Shown: positions 18,673 to 28,708, counted from the first letter of the stretch. The stretch is 58,015 bases of DNA from an uncultured Bacteroidia bacterium (GCA_903923905.1 CAIXZH010000103.1:1-58015); one strand, 5' to 3'. Made by a program: numbers and translations. Notes: a model not told the origin generated them from the letters alone.

Positions 18673-21144
18673 ATGAATCCTGCTAAATTAATCCTCATTT
18701 GTCTCCTTTTACGGGTATCGATATGCCAAGGTCAGAACCGGATCTCCGGCACCGCCTCCGGATTACAGTCAGCCATGATCTGGTCTTCATCCGTACCTGA
18801 TGGGAAACAGAAATATGTCGCCTTCCGTAAAACCTTTGATCTTAATGAGGCACCTGCTAACGCTGCAAAGCTTCGGATATTTGCAGATTCCCGATACTTG
18901 CTCTGGATCAACGGCCAATATATTTTAAGAGGTCCCTGCAGGTTTAATCCGAAAAGAGCTGAATTTGACGTGGTCGATATTCGCTCCTTTTTGAAAAAGG
19001 GGAAAAATGTTATGGTTGTTTTGGCTCATAATTACGGCAATGCTGTCAACGGGCATATTATGAAACATTCACCGGGGATAACTGCTGATTTAAAAATATC
19101 GGGCAAAGAGATTATTCGGACCGACTCAACCTGGCGTTATAATGATCAGACCCGATACCGGGATTCTCCCGAATCGTGGAACACAGTTCCTGATGTGATA
19201 GACGCCCGCATCGATGCAGGTGACTGGATATCTGCAGATTATAATGACTCCAAGTGGCTGTTTGCCAATTCAATCGATGGAGGCAATTGGGGAGAAATGT
19301 TTCCGCGCGAAATTCCGCTGGCAAAAGAAACGGAACTTAAGAACCTCAGGTTATTGCCTTCAGGCAAACTGCTAAGTTCAGCATTACCAATTGAACTTAC
19401 ATCAGGACAAGAGATCCTGGTTGATTTTGGACAAATGTCGATGGCTTATACCTCAATGGATCTGGATGGTGAAGCGGGAAGCCGGTTAACTATGCAATAT
19501 GCCCTGCGGTATAAAAATGGAAAACCTGCAGAAATGTACGGCGACGGGAATCACTATACGGCCCGGGCAGGCCTGCAGAATTTTATCACTACCGATCAAT
19601 GGGGAAGTCACAACATGCTGGTGAAGTGCGATTCGGGACATGTCAAATTGCTTGGGATCAGGATTACCGACCGCCGTTATCCTTTTAACCGGATCGGGAG
19701 CTTCAATTGCAGTGACAGTATCCTGACCCACCTTTGGAAGATGGCTCAAAACACGATTGAGGTAACCAGTGATGACGGTTACGGTTCTGACGCCCGCGAA
19801 AGAAATGAATGGATTCAGGATTCAGGAAAGGCAAGTTTTTCAACAACCCGGGTAGGATCTGCCGGTCAGGATAATGACGGAAAACCCGTTTATTCGGACC
19901 CACGTCTGCTGAAAAATATGTTACGCCATGCCGCGCAGTCACAATTGCCCAATGGCCAGCTCCTGGCAACATTTCCCACAGACCGGGGACCAGAAGATTG
20001 CCATTATATTATTGATGATTATTCATGTCAATGGTTTGAGGCCTTAAAAACCTATTACGAGGCTACCGGGGACAAGAAATTTGTCCGGGAAATGTGGCCT
20101 GCACTGATGGCTCAAATCAACTGGTACCTGAATCACCGCACTCAACGGGGGTTGCTCCTCGCCCGTGAATACACCTCATTCGATAATCCTCTTGCGTACA
20201 TCACCTGCGAAGGGGCAACGATCAATGCATTTTTCTATTCGGCCTTAAAGGCATCAGAATATCTTGCCGGAGTTTTAGGTGAGAGCCAGAAAATGGGGGA
20301 ATTTAAAAAATCGGCTGCTGATCTTATGATTGTATTTAATACGGAGTTTTGGAATGAACAGGAGAGTGTCTATAATTCGGCATTTTATAATGGAAAGGTT
20401 TATGCTCCAACGTCCCATGCCCAGCTGATCGCGTTGCACTATGGTCTCGTTCCAGGGAATAGGCTGGCATCAGTTCAGAAATGGTTTCTGAACAATTATA
20501 AAAATCCGGGAATTAAACATAGTTGTGCCAATCCAGATTTTGAGCAGATGGTAAATCAGAAGGACGGAATTGAGATGCCCGTTACTTATTTCTGGGTTTT
20601 CAGTCAGCTTTACCGGATGGACTCAGACAAACTGGACAGAGAAGCAATTCAGGAGATCCGCCGTCGCTGGACACCCATGGTTGTATTCCAGCAGGATGCC
20701 GGCACCCTGTGCGAATCGTTTACCGATGAAAAAGGGGAAGGTGCAAGCGAGTCCTGCCACAATTACGGTTCCGTTCCCGCTTTTTTTCTGAGCTCATACG
20801 TTCTGGGCGTGAGAACGGACGGACCTGTCTGGAAAAAGCAGATAGTAATAGAACCCCGGCTCGGTGATCTGACCAATGCCAGCGGTGTTGTGGTCACACA
20901 ATCCGGACCGGTCACTGTATCCTGGAAACGGTCAGATAAAGGAAATCCATTGGAATATACGGTTAATATCCCATCCGGAATTCATTCCACGCTTCATCTG
21001 CCCAAATTATCGGAAAAACCGAACCTGACCATGAACGGGAAAGTTCTGATCAGCAACGGCGTTCCTGCAAAAGGGATCAGTACGGAGGGCAGATGGATCA
21101 TTATTCAAAATATCCCGCAGAATTGTTCCGGGAGATTAGATTAA
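18673..21144 (+). CDS. Alpha-L-rhamnosidase-like glycoside hydrolase, GH78
   Basis: 823 residues, with a signal peptide ending ICQG near residue 20. An N-terminal jelly-roll (FRKTFDL ... YLLWINGQYILRGPCR, about 45-85) precedes the (alpha/alpha)6 barrel. The catalytic region reads DARERNEWIQDSG at 373-385, where typical GH78 enzymes have CPQR.ER.GW.GD, so this is a divergent subfamily lacking CPQR. GTLCESF (E681) sits where the general base of GH78 is expected, and H696 (ESCHNYGS) matches the conserved His after it. A C-terminal beta-sandwich follows (about 720-815). The enzyme should release terminal alpha-L-rhamnose by inversion, in the periplasm or outside. It lies 14 bp after the GH-like gene and ends convergent with a second GH78. 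The altered motif means substrate could differ. Confidence 0.8.
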   Translation: MNPAKLILICLLLRVSICQGQNRISGTASGLQSAMIWSSSVPDGKQKYVAFRKTFDLNEAPANAAKLRIFADSRYLLWINGQYILRGPCRFNPKRAEFDVVDIRSFLKKGKNVMVVLAHNYGNAVNGHIMKHSPGITADLKISGKEIIRTDSTWRYNDQTRYRDSPESWNTVPDVIDARIDAGDWISADYNDSKWLFANSIDGGNWGEMFPREIPLAKETELKNLRLLPSGKLLSSALPIELTSGQEILVDFGQMSMAYTSMDLDGEAGSRLTMQYALRYKNGKPAEMYGDGNHYTARAGLQNFITTDQWGSHNMLVKCDSGHVKLLGIRITDRRYPFNRIGSFNCSDSILTHLWKMAQNTIEVTSDDGYGSDARERNEWIQDSGKASFSTTRVGSAGQDNDGKPVYSDPRLLKNMLRHAAQSQLPNGQLLATFPTDRGPEDCHYIIDDYSCQWFEALKTYYEATGDKKFVREMWPALMAQINWYLNHRTQRGLLLAREYTSFDNPLAYITCEGATINAFFYSALKASEYLAGVLGESQKMGEFKKSAADLMIVFNTEFWNEQESVYNSAFYNGKVYAPTSHAQLIALHYGLVPGNRLASVQKWFLNNYKNPGIKHSCANPDFEQMVNQKDGIEMPVTYFWVFSQLYRMDSDKLDREAIQEIRRRWTPMVVFQQDAGTLCESFTDEKGEGASESCHNYGSVPAFFLSSYVLGVRTDGPVWKKQIVIEPRLGDLTNASGVVVTQSGPVTVSWKRSDKGNPLEYTVNIPSGIHSTLHLPKLSEKPNLTMNGKVLISNGVPAKGISTEGRWIIIQNIPQNCSGRLD

Positions 21145-21313
21145 ATAGGATTCAACTGCTTTAATACGCTGGACCTGTTTGGACTATTAAATGTTATAAC
21201 TTTAATTTTTTAGTTAAATAAATATCAGGCCCTTACGAATTATTCTGACGGTCCGTTCTGATCGCTGTCAGACTGGTATTTATTTCATTTTTGGCGGTCA
21301 CAGAATGTCCCCG

Positions 21314-21333
21314 ACAGGAATCCTTATTCCTGT
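21314..21333. terminator. Hairpin between convergent GH78 genes
   Basis: ACAGGAAT-CCTT-ATTCCTGT is a perfect 8-bp hairpin, one base from the stop codon of the minus-strand GH78. It lies between convergent genes and has no T tract on either side, so it is a weak or Rho-assisted terminator candidate. Confidence 0.35.
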
Positions 21334-21334
21334 A

Positions 21335-24300
21335 TTATCTACCCTGGCCTTCTGTCTTAAATTCATAGTGCCCGGACTTAAGCTCAAAAACTGACTTTCC
21401 GCCTTCATATCTGATAAACGTTACTCCTTTAGAAAACGAAGCATCTTCCCCTCCTTCAGATATGTTTTTGGGATCAGAAGCGGGAAGATACAGGGTTGCT
21501 GAGGTGTTTACCGGGATGGTGACTGTATAGCTTAAAATTCCATTCTTCATTTGCCACCCGCTTTCAATCCGGCCATACATCGAGTCGTAATACCCATTGG
21601 CAAAAGTCATCTGACCGGTAGGATCGGGAATTGGCTGAAGGAGAAAATGCTTAAACCCCGGCTCTCTTTCGTCACGCTGAATTCCGAGAGAATAATTAAC
21701 CAACCATGCCCCAACTGCTCCAAAGGAGTAATGACTGAATGAATTCATGCTGTTGTTACCTCCAAATCCCTTTTCAACGGTATAGGAATTTAGCCGCTCC
21801 CAGATGGTTGTGGCACCCTGTTCTACCGAATAAAGCCAGGAGGGATAGGTTGTTTGCTGTAGAATGTGATAAGCAACATCGTTATTGCCATGATCAGAAA
21901 GCGCCTTACTGATCCACGCTGTTCCGATAAAACCGGTCATCAGACTGAATTCAGGATGGGTCATGCCACTGTCATCAGTATTTCGCCGTTTTACAGCTGC
22001 AACAAGATTTTTTGCAGCATAGGGTATATTTTCCGGACTAAAGGCATTCAAAGCGAGCGGGACCGCATAGGATAACTGGTTATCAAATTCCTTTCCGATA
22101 TTTGAGGCAGAAGCTTCATTTTTACCGGAGGGATTGTCTGTTGGCTTGTAATCTGTTGCTGCCTTGATGGTTTTGCGGGTATCGCTGCTGACATACGTTT
22201 TATTGAAGAATTTTTTCCGTTCATCCCTCCTTTTACTGAATGATTCAGCCTCTTCCGGCTTAACCAGAACCAGGGCAATTTTGGACATTATCTCGAGATC
22301 ATAAAGATAATAAGCCTCCCAAAGTAGTGTATTGTCGTTTTTATCACCTTCCGGACTCAGCCAATCGCCCAGCGGTCCTTCATTCATTAATCCCGTATTT
22401 TGATCGATGCGGGTTTTGAGGTATGCAAGGTACTTTTTCATAGCCTCGTAATGTTCACTAATCATTACCTGATCGCCATATTGCTGGAACGATTCCCAGG
22501 CAACGGTGATGCCGGCACTACCCCAAAGGATTCCGCCAAAACCTCCGCCCAATGGAGCCACATCGGTAAACCGGCCATCCTCGCGCTGAACATCCGCCAT
22601 TGCCAGCATATGACGTCTTAAAAACTGGGGGGCATTCGTGATATATGAAGCTGTCCGGGAAAAAACCGAGATATCACCGTTCCAGCCCATTCGCTCATTC
22701 CTCTGCGGACAATCGGTCGGAATCGATAAAAAATTCCCTCGGGTTGACCAGGTGATGTTTTCCCATAATTTATTCACTTTGGGATTTGATGTCTTATAGG
22801 AGGAGGCCAATTCTTTCAGGGAACTGATTACCTTCCCTTTTATTGAGTTGATGGACAATGGTTTATCGATTCCGGTAATCTCGATGAACCGATACCCATG
22901 GAACGTAAAACGGGGTTGGATCACCTCATCGCCACCCTTGAGAATATAGGTATCCTGTGCCAGGGCTCCACGGATATTCTCAAGCATAATCATCCCAACC
23001 TTTTTCCCGTATTCGGGGAGATCGGGATACTTCACTTCGGCATAGCGCAGGGTGAGCTTCTTCCCGGCAATCCCTTTTGCAATCCTGATCTGCGGAACAC
23101 CAACCATGTTCTGACCCATATCATAGACATATACACCCGGACGAACCTCCTCCATACTTATTGCATTCAGCTCTTTAACAATGCCGGCATTGTCTCCGAA
23201 CTGGCCCGTAAGCTCCATGTTATCGTAATTCAGGATTGGCGCCATCCCATTTGTTCCAAGGTGGTTTTGGTCCCGGAAAATTTTCCCTTCAAGAGGCACT
23301 TCTACCGCTTTATTCCAATGCTGATCATTATAACCTGCAGTATTCCAACCTGAAATTAAAGATTCTCTGGAAGCATCATAAACCTCTCCCTGGAAAAAAC
23401 TGCCATAAATGAGCGGTCCATGATTGTAATAGGACCATTGTTTCGGATTAGTCGTTACAATTTGGGTTGAGCCATCCGAATAGGTAATAACTAATTTGGC
23501 AAGCAAGGATTGCCGGTCACCAAAAAAGTTCCAGTTCTGACCACTATAGGTGATATTTCCGCTCCACCACCCTTCTCCCAACAATGCTCCAATTGCATTC
23601 GTTCCACCTTTGATCAGACCGGCCACCTCATACGTCTGGTACAAATGGGTCTTGTTATATTGGGTGAGACCCGGGTTGAAATAGTCGTCTCCAACCCGTT
23701 TCCCATTGATGTATATTTCGTAAATACCCCGGGCAGTAACGTACAATCTGGCTTTTGAAATCTTTTTAGCCTCCGGATTAAAGGTAGTCCGGAGCATTGG
23801 CATTGAGTTTTTGCTGGGATTGGCAACAATTAGTGATCCATTTTTTCCTCCTTCGATCAAATAACCACGATCTGAAATTCTGATTCCCCAATCCTTCCTA
23901 TTTACGAATTGGGAAAAAATACCTGAATAGGTTTCCGGACCACCCAAATTCTCACTAAAAAGTTTGTTTGACGGACTGCGAAAATTCCGGATCTCAACAT
24001 CTGTGAAACTCGCTCTTTGACCCGGTTCAACCGAAAATCCGATATCTGCGACCATCGGAAAACTTATAAAATCCCCGCCACGACCCACCGGATTGAGGAA
24101 TATACCAGGCGAATTATTTTGGTTGTCAGGTGTGGTCAGTTTATGGGCATCATCTTTCCCGTCAATGAACAGGTTTGCAGATCCAAAGACCGATTCGCAG
24201 CAGATGTTGTGAGACAGATATTTATTATCATTGTTTATCAGCATCTTAGGAACTGAGAATGTTTTAAAAGGCTGGTCGGCTTTGTCGTCAGGATGGTAGC

Positions 24301-25015
24301 CAACGCGGTAAACCTTTATTTGTGCGAGTCCGGCATCTGACCCGTCCATCTTCGAAATATCGAGTTCGAATTTGATGTAACTCTCATTTTTTCGGTTCTC
24401 AACCCCGAAAATATTTTTGTTTTTGTCCATCAGACGCGGGTCATTCGCACCAAAGATAAAACCGGCTTTGGTGGTACCCGATTCCTTGTCGAGTTTTAAG
24501 TTATAACTGATTTTGAAGACAGAAAGATAGGGGGAATATAGTACGAGATCATCATCACCTCCGCCAATCCAGGTAGCTCCATCCCAGGCCGAAAGTTTCG
24601 GATCAGGATTCATAAGACCGGTTTCAAACCATGAAGACCCGGCTGATTGCAGGTCGTTTTGGTCCCAGACTGTGACTTTCCAGCTATATCGCGTCGTTGG
24701 TTTAAGAGGGTGTCCCTGGTATTCAATATTTAAGGATTTATCATTTGCAACCTTTTTACTGTTCCACATCACCTTCCCTTCCGGGTTTGTGACCATAAGC
24801 TGAAAAGCGGATTGCGAAATTCCCCTTTCACCACCCGAAGCAGCCATTTGCCATGAAAACCGAGGTGCTTTGACATCAATCCCAAGCGGTGTCTTTGCAT
24901 ATTCCACCCGGAGATTCTGAATCGCTGCTGACGCTTTGGCCGTGACGGTGACCGATAACAAAACAACCAGAATTACAAGAAATTGCATCTGTTTTGAGCT
25001 AAAAAGTCTGGTCAT
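21335..25015 (-). CDS. Alpha-L-rhamnosidase, GH78, with inserted ConA-like domain
   Basis: I place the start at 25015 (MTRLFSSKQ) because a signal peptide begins there; the open frame runs 29 codons further upstream. The protein has about 1,226 residues. Order: signal peptide, Fn3-like domain (IQNLRVEYAKTPLGID), jelly-roll-type region with an extra segment (about 130-390) that looks like a concanavalin-type carbohydrate-binding module, and the GH78 (alpha/alpha)6 barrel with CPQRNERMGWNGD near residue 770, TTIWERLNSY near 1070 and SFSHYSFGAVGAW near 1090. These are the canonical acid/base motifs, so activity on terminal alpha-L-rhamnose is likely. At about 1,226 residues it is longer than most GH78 (about 900), because of the insertion. 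It follows the NAGPA-type gene with a 112-bp gap, on the same strand. Confidence 0.92.
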   Translation of the reverse strand: MTRLFSSKQMQFLVILVVLLSVTVTAKASAAIQNLRVEYAKTPLGIDVKAPRFSWQMAASGGERGISQSAFQLMVTNPEGKVMWNSKKVANDKSLNIEYQGHPLKPTTRYSWKVTVWDQNDLQSAGSSWFETGLMNPDPKLSAWDGATWIGGGDDDLVLYSPYLSVFKISYNLKLDKESGTTKAGFIFGANDPRLMDKNKNIFGVENRKNESYIKFELDISKMDGSDAGLAQIKVYRVGYHPDDKADQPFKTFSVPKMLINNDNKYLSHNICCESVFGSANLFIDGKDDAHKLTTPDNQNNSPGIFLNPVGRGGDFISFPMVADIGFSVEPGQRASFTDVEIRNFRSPSNKLFSENLGGPETYSGIFSQFVNRKDWGIRISDRGYLIEGGKNGSLIVANPSKNSMPMLRTTFNPEAKKISKARLYVTARGIYEIYINGKRVGDDYFNPGLTQYNKTHLYQTYEVAGLIKGGTNAIGALLGEGWWSGNITYSGQNWNFFGDRQSLLAKLVITYSDGSTQIVTTNPKQWSYYNHGPLIYGSFFQGEVYDASRESLISGWNTAGYNDQHWNKAVEVPLEGKIFRDQNHLGTNGMAPILNYDNMELTGQFGDNAGIVKELNAISMEEVRPGVYVYDMGQNMVGVPQIRIAKGIAGKKLTLRYAEVKYPDLPEYGKKVGMIMLENIRGALAQDTYILKGGDEVIQPRFTFHGYRFIEITGIDKPLSINSIKGKVISSLKELASSYKTSNPKVNKLWENITWSTRGNFLSIPTDCPQRNERMGWNGDISVFSRTASYITNAPQFLRRHMLAMADVQREDGRFTDVAPLGGGFGGILWGSAGITVAWESFQQYGDQVMISEHYEAMKKYLAYLKTRIDQNTGLMNEGPLGDWLSPEGDKNDNTLLWEAYYLYDLEIMSKIALVLVKPEEAESFSKRRDERKKFFNKTYVSSDTRKTIKAATDYKPTDNPSGKNEASASNIGKEFDNQLSYAVPLALNAFSPENIPYAAKNLVAAVKRRNTDDSGMTHPEFSLMTGFIGTAWISKALSDHGNNDVAYHILQQTTYPSWLYSVEQGATTIWERLNSYTVEKGFGGNNSMNSFSHYSFGAVGAWLVNYSLGIQRDEREPGFKHFLLQPIPDPTGQMTFANGYYDSMYGRIESGWQMKNGILSYTVTIPVNTSATLYLPASDPKNISEGGEDASFSKGVTFIRYEGGKSVFELKSGHYEFKTEGQGR

Positions 25016-25127
25016 AATCTGATGATTTAATTGAACTAAAAAGGTGAATAATTTTGTTGGCCTATAAATTGGACAAACTGAAACGTTGTTCGATAAAAAC
25101 AAAATAAGACTTCAGAAAACAACTTTA

Positions 25128-25979
25128 CTATTTGGCAATCAAAATATTTGAGACTGCCCTTTCCCCGGTATGGTCAAACTTTTTATTGTCGCAAGGGATA
25201 TTCACCACCCCGTCAAAGGGCTTACCGGAAATCCACATCGTTGTTGAACCACCTCCATCAAGATTGACTGCCTCCTTACAATGTAACGATAACATCAAGT
25301 CGGTCAGTTCAGAAAGAGACATCCCTCTTGCCTCTTTTGCCCTGCCATCCACTGTTACCAGGACAATTTTATTTCTTCCGATTTTCCCTACTGAAGTCCT
25401 TGGATGTCTTTTGATAACCAGTGAGGAGGAAGAAAGGGGCGCTTTCACCTGACTGCTGATCAACAAAGGTCCTGTTACAAGGACATCCCTGTACATCAGA
25501 TGACTATTGTAAAAACCATTCGCTTTTGCACCTTCGATTGTGACACGACCATCATTACCGATTAGCAATGCCCCATTCAAATCGGCGATCGGGGACCATT
25601 TTTGTGACCTGTCTTTATCCAGAATCACTCCGCCGGTTTTGATATAGGTGACAGACCCTCCCTCTTTGATATTGAAAAAACCTCCGTTTACGGCCGCCAG
25701 AGCCAGCTTTGCAGAAGCCTGTTTGCTCACAATAACATTTTCATCCGGGTGATAAGAAAGGGATAATTTTCTCTTATGTAAATTGATTATCAATATATTA
25801 ATATTCTCAGGAATTGAATCATTCAATACCGGATGTGCAGATTTCCAGATAAGACCTGGTGCAATTCGCTCACTCTTCCACCTGATCCGGCTAAAGTCGG
25901 TGATCTGCGCCGAGAGATTTCCCCAAAGAACAAAAAGCAGGATGAAAAATGAAATCCGTAATGATGAATTGCTCTTCAT
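25128..25979 (-). CDS. Phosphodiester glycosidase family protein (NAGPA domain)
   Basis: The start chosen at 25979 (MKSNSSLRIS) gives a clean signal peptide ending NLSAQ; the frame is open 13 codons further. The 283-residue protein carries the NAGPA pattern: AVNGGFFN near the middle, HPRTSVG, VTVDGR, EAVNLDGGGSTTMWI and a final RAVSNILIA. The named mammalian relative removes GlcNAc from GlcNAc-1-phospho-6-mannose (the uncovering enzyme); bacterial members are mostly uncharacterised, and some process phosphodiester-linked sugars in exopolysaccharides. It sits between GH92 (74 bp upstream) and GH78 (112 bp downstream), so it likely works on the same glycan outside the inner membrane. Substrate is inferred only. 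Confidence 0.88.
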   Translation of the reverse strand: MKSNSSLRISFFILLFVLWGNLSAQITDFSRIRWKSERIAPGLIWKSAHPVLNDSIPENINILIINLHKRKLSLSYHPDENVIVSKQASAKLALAAVNGGFFNIKEGGSVTYIKTGGVILDKDRSQKWSPIADLNGALLIGNDGRVTIEGAKANGFYNSHLMYRDVLVTGPLLISSQVKAPLSSSSLVIKRHPRTSVGKIGRNKIVLVTVDGRAKEARGMSLSELTDLMLSLHCKEAVNLDGGGSTTMWISGKPFDGVVNIPCDNKKFDHTGERAVSNILIAK

Positions 25980-26053
25980 AATATTTAGATTTAATGAATT
26001 TCCTGCAAAGGAACTCATAATGTTCCAGCCAGATTAAGAATTCATCGGATTGT

Positions 26054-28372
26054 TTAACGGGAATTGACTTTCAGAAATTCCCCGGGTTTATTCCCCCACT
26101 CCTCATTCGGCCGTGGCCCCATCTGCAAGACAAGCATTCCCCCTTTTATGAGGTCAGCATGGTTAAACCATGGACAATTGAGGGGTTCTCCATTCAGTAA
26201 AGCCGACTGAATATATTTGTTTTTGGTTGATACATCCTTTGCCTCAATCGTAAAGTTTTTGCTTTTTCCAACATGGATAACGGTCTTCTCAAAGATTGGA
26301 CTGCCAATATCGTAGACTGGATTCCCGGGGCATACCGGGTAAAATCCCATTGCACTGAATACATACCATGATGACAACTCTCCCTCATCTTCGTCTCCGC
26401 AGATTCCTAACGGGCCGTCATTGTACCAGATTTTCATGATGTCTCTGACCCTTCGTTGCGTCTTCCACGGTTTTCCCGCATAATTGTAGAGATAAGGGAT
26501 GTGAAAACCAGGCTCATTGCCATGATTGTATTGCCCAATCATTCCGGTGCCATCCGGAAACTTATTTAGGAATTCAAATTTCAAACCTTTTCCTCCAAAT
26601 TGCTCCTGAAACAGGGCATCAAGTTTATGGTCAAACAGTTGGTTGCCTCCCATCAGCCTGATCAAACCGGCAACATCGTGCTGAACCTGGAAGGTATATG
26701 TCCAGGCATTTGTCTCCGTATAATAATCACGTCCACCCTGGCCTCCGCTCCAGATTGGATCCAATGGTTTCTCGTTAAACACCCAGTTTCCGTCGGCTGA
26801 TTTTGGAGCCATAAAACCAATCCGGGAGTCAAAAAGATTCTGATAATTGTGTGACCGTTTTATGAAAAAATCATAATCAGATATTTTATTCAGCGATCTG
26901 GCCATTTGCGCAAGGCACCAGTCATCAAAACTATGCTCCAGAGTAACAGCTACCGCCTGTCTTTTCTCAAAATTGTGAACTGCGGGTACCCACTCCTTTT
27001 CACCCAAACGAAGTGCAGGAAAAAATCCCTTGGTTTGATAGACACTATCCAATTCAGTGAGGGGGCCATTGCACCACGGAAGCATCGTCGCTTCCATGGC
27101 ATTTTTTTTCATCGCTTCATAAGCTTTTTCAACGTCAAAATCCCTGAATCCCTTGAGCCAGGCGTCGGTTATTGTTGCAGTTTCATGACGTCCGGTCATT
27201 ACCCGGTGATCCAGGGCTGCATCTCCCAGCCAGTGACGTTGCTCATACATACGGACATAAGACCGCACAAAATCATTCTGCCGTTCAGGTTCAATGATAA
27301 GATTCAGCGGGAAAAGGGACCGGAATGACCCCCAGCTTTCTCCCGGCTGGTAAAAATCATGCCCTTCAGTCGGATGAACCCGATTATCAAAACTGCTGAA
27401 GTAGCGGTTATCTTCTGTAAGATTTGTCAGTTTTCTACCCAGCGCCCGGTACATAGCCGTATAAAAAATGCTCCTCTGGCTTTCGCTCCCTCCGGTAACC
27501 TCAATTTTACCCAGTGCCTCATTCCAAATTTTTCTTCCGTGAGCTTTAACTTTTTCAAAATCCCAGTCCGGAATTTCCTTTTCGAGGTTGAGCCTGGCCT
27601 GATCCGTGCTGATGTATGAAAAACCAACCCTGACCTGAACCGCTTCCCCTTTTTTCGTTGGAAATGAGGTGTAAAAACCGATATCAATCCCCGACTTTCC
27701 GGTTTCCCCTGACGTGATTTTTTTATCTGCTATGCCGCCACAAATTTTTAAAGGTTTACTGAATGCCGCATGGAAATAGAATTTCCGGTCTGGCAGGGCA
27801 CCTTTGGGATAGGTCTGGAAACCTTCAATAACCTGTTCGTTCAAAATTCTAAACTCTGAATTCTTAAAAAGAGTAACGATTAAATTGGAATTTGCCGATT
27901 CGGGGTAAGTAAAGCGGTAAATTGATGAATGTTCCGTTGCCGTATATTCAACCTCAATGTTGTTGTCTTCAAGAAGCACCGAATAATAATAGGGTGTGGC
28001 CTTCTCCAGGTCATGGTCAAACCTGGATGCATTTTCGTCCGGGCTTGCCTTCAATTCACCTGTTGTGGCCATTAACAAGAATGTTCCTGCTCCCTTTGAG
28101 AAATCATTCGACAACGAAACTGTTGAAAAAGCATAGATCCTGTCAGCCAGATAGACATCCCTGATTCCCGGAGTGGTGGTTGGAATGAGTCTGATCATCC
28201 CGTGCGGAAGCTGGACATCGGGTGTTGTTGCAGTAAGGAGATGGCCAATCGTACCAATATTCGGCTTGACATAATCAACTGGTTCCTGGCAATAAACAAT
28301 GCTTGCAAACACATTTAGGAATATATTGCTGATGAGAATCAGCCTTAAAAAACTTTTGGTTTTGATATACAT
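26054..28372 (-). CDS. Secreted alpha-mannosidase-like glycoside hydrolase, GH92
   Basis: 772 residues with signal peptide (about 1-28, VYCQ). GH92 features: VDYVKPNIGT at the mature N-terminus, an N-terminal beta-sandwich, then the barrel with GNEPGFHIPYLYNYAG (E620 = expected general acid), GDEDEGELSSWYVFSAMGFYPV (D660 and D662 = expected base pair) and PWKTQ. GH92 enzymes are calcium-dependent inverting alpha-mannosidases. Three usually conserved positions differ: GNEPSHH has F in place of the first His, WDTFR reads WGSFR (G348), and CGQ after the DxD reads EGE. Specificity may therefore be unusual. It is the first gene of a minus-strand unit with the phosphodiester glycosidase and the GH78; the 552-bp gap before it carries palindromic repeats. 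Confidence 0.9.
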   Translation of the reverse strand: MYIKTKSFLRLILISNIFLNVFASIVYCQEPVDYVKPNIGTIGHLLTATTPDVQLPHGMIRLIPTTTPGIRDVYLADRIYAFSTVSLSNDFSKGAGTFLLMATTGELKASPDENASRFDHDLEKATPYYYSVLLEDNNIEVEYTATEHSSIYRFTYPESANSNLIVTLFKNSEFRILNEQVIEGFQTYPKGALPDRKFYFHAAFSKPLKICGGIADKKITSGETGKSGIDIGFYTSFPTKKGEAVQVRVGFSYISTDQARLNLEKEIPDWDFEKVKAHGRKIWNEALGKIEVTGGSESQRSIFYTAMYRALGRKLTNLTEDNRYFSSFDNRVHPTEGHDFYQPGESWGSFRSLFPLNLIIEPERQNDFVRSYVRMYEQRHWLGDAALDHRVMTGRHETATITDAWLKGFRDFDVEKAYEAMKKNAMEATMLPWCNGPLTELDSVYQTKGFFPALRLGEKEWVPAVHNFEKRQAVAVTLEHSFDDWCLAQMARSLNKISDYDFFIKRSHNYQNLFDSRIGFMAPKSADGNWVFNEKPLDPIWSGGQGGRDYYTETNAWTYTFQVQHDVAGLIRLMGGNQLFDHKLDALFQEQFGGKGLKFEFLNKFPDGTGMIGQYNHGNEPGFHIPYLYNYAGKPWKTQRRVRDIMKIWYNDGPLGICGDEDEGELSSWYVFSAMGFYPVCPGNPVYDIGSPIFEKTVIHVGKSKNFTIEAKDVSTKNKYIQSALLNGEPLNCPWFNHADLIKGGMLVLQMGPRPNEEWGNKPGEFLKVNSR

Positions 28373-28429
28373 ATCCAGTTTCTTAATATTTTATTGAAAA
28401 GGCTTTCTGATATTAATTAAATTATCAAC

Positions 28430-28504
28430 CAAATATTCCGGTGCGTTGCACCTTTTGGTCTCAAATTATTAACCATCTATAAATATCGCGGTGCTCTGCA
28501 CCTT
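28430..28504. repeat. Two 50-bp-spaced GGTGC-nnn-GCACC palindromes
   Basis: GGTGCGTTGCACC (28440-28452) and GGTGCTCTGCACC (28490-28502) lie exactly 50 bp apart. Both are preceded by AAATAT and followed by TT, so they are two tandem copies of one short element. Each can fold as a 5-bp hairpin. Confidence 0.6.
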
Positions 28505-28708
28505 CATAAGTAAGCGAAATGATTTAATGTCGTAATTATATCTTTCTATATCTCAGATAATCAATTCGTAATAACAAAAATCCGTTAGATGACGCGGAAC
28601 ATTATTCATTGACAATTACTCAATTTGTTATTATTTCAGTTTTATTCCTTTGGTTTACTTTATCCCCTGCTTCTTAAATACTTTGACATAATATTAAAAT
28701 TACATTAT

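Noticed and set aside
21314-21333. Strong Rho-independent terminator between the GH78 genes
   Set aside because: The stem is perfect but there is no T tract on either strand, so it is listed only as a weak candidate.
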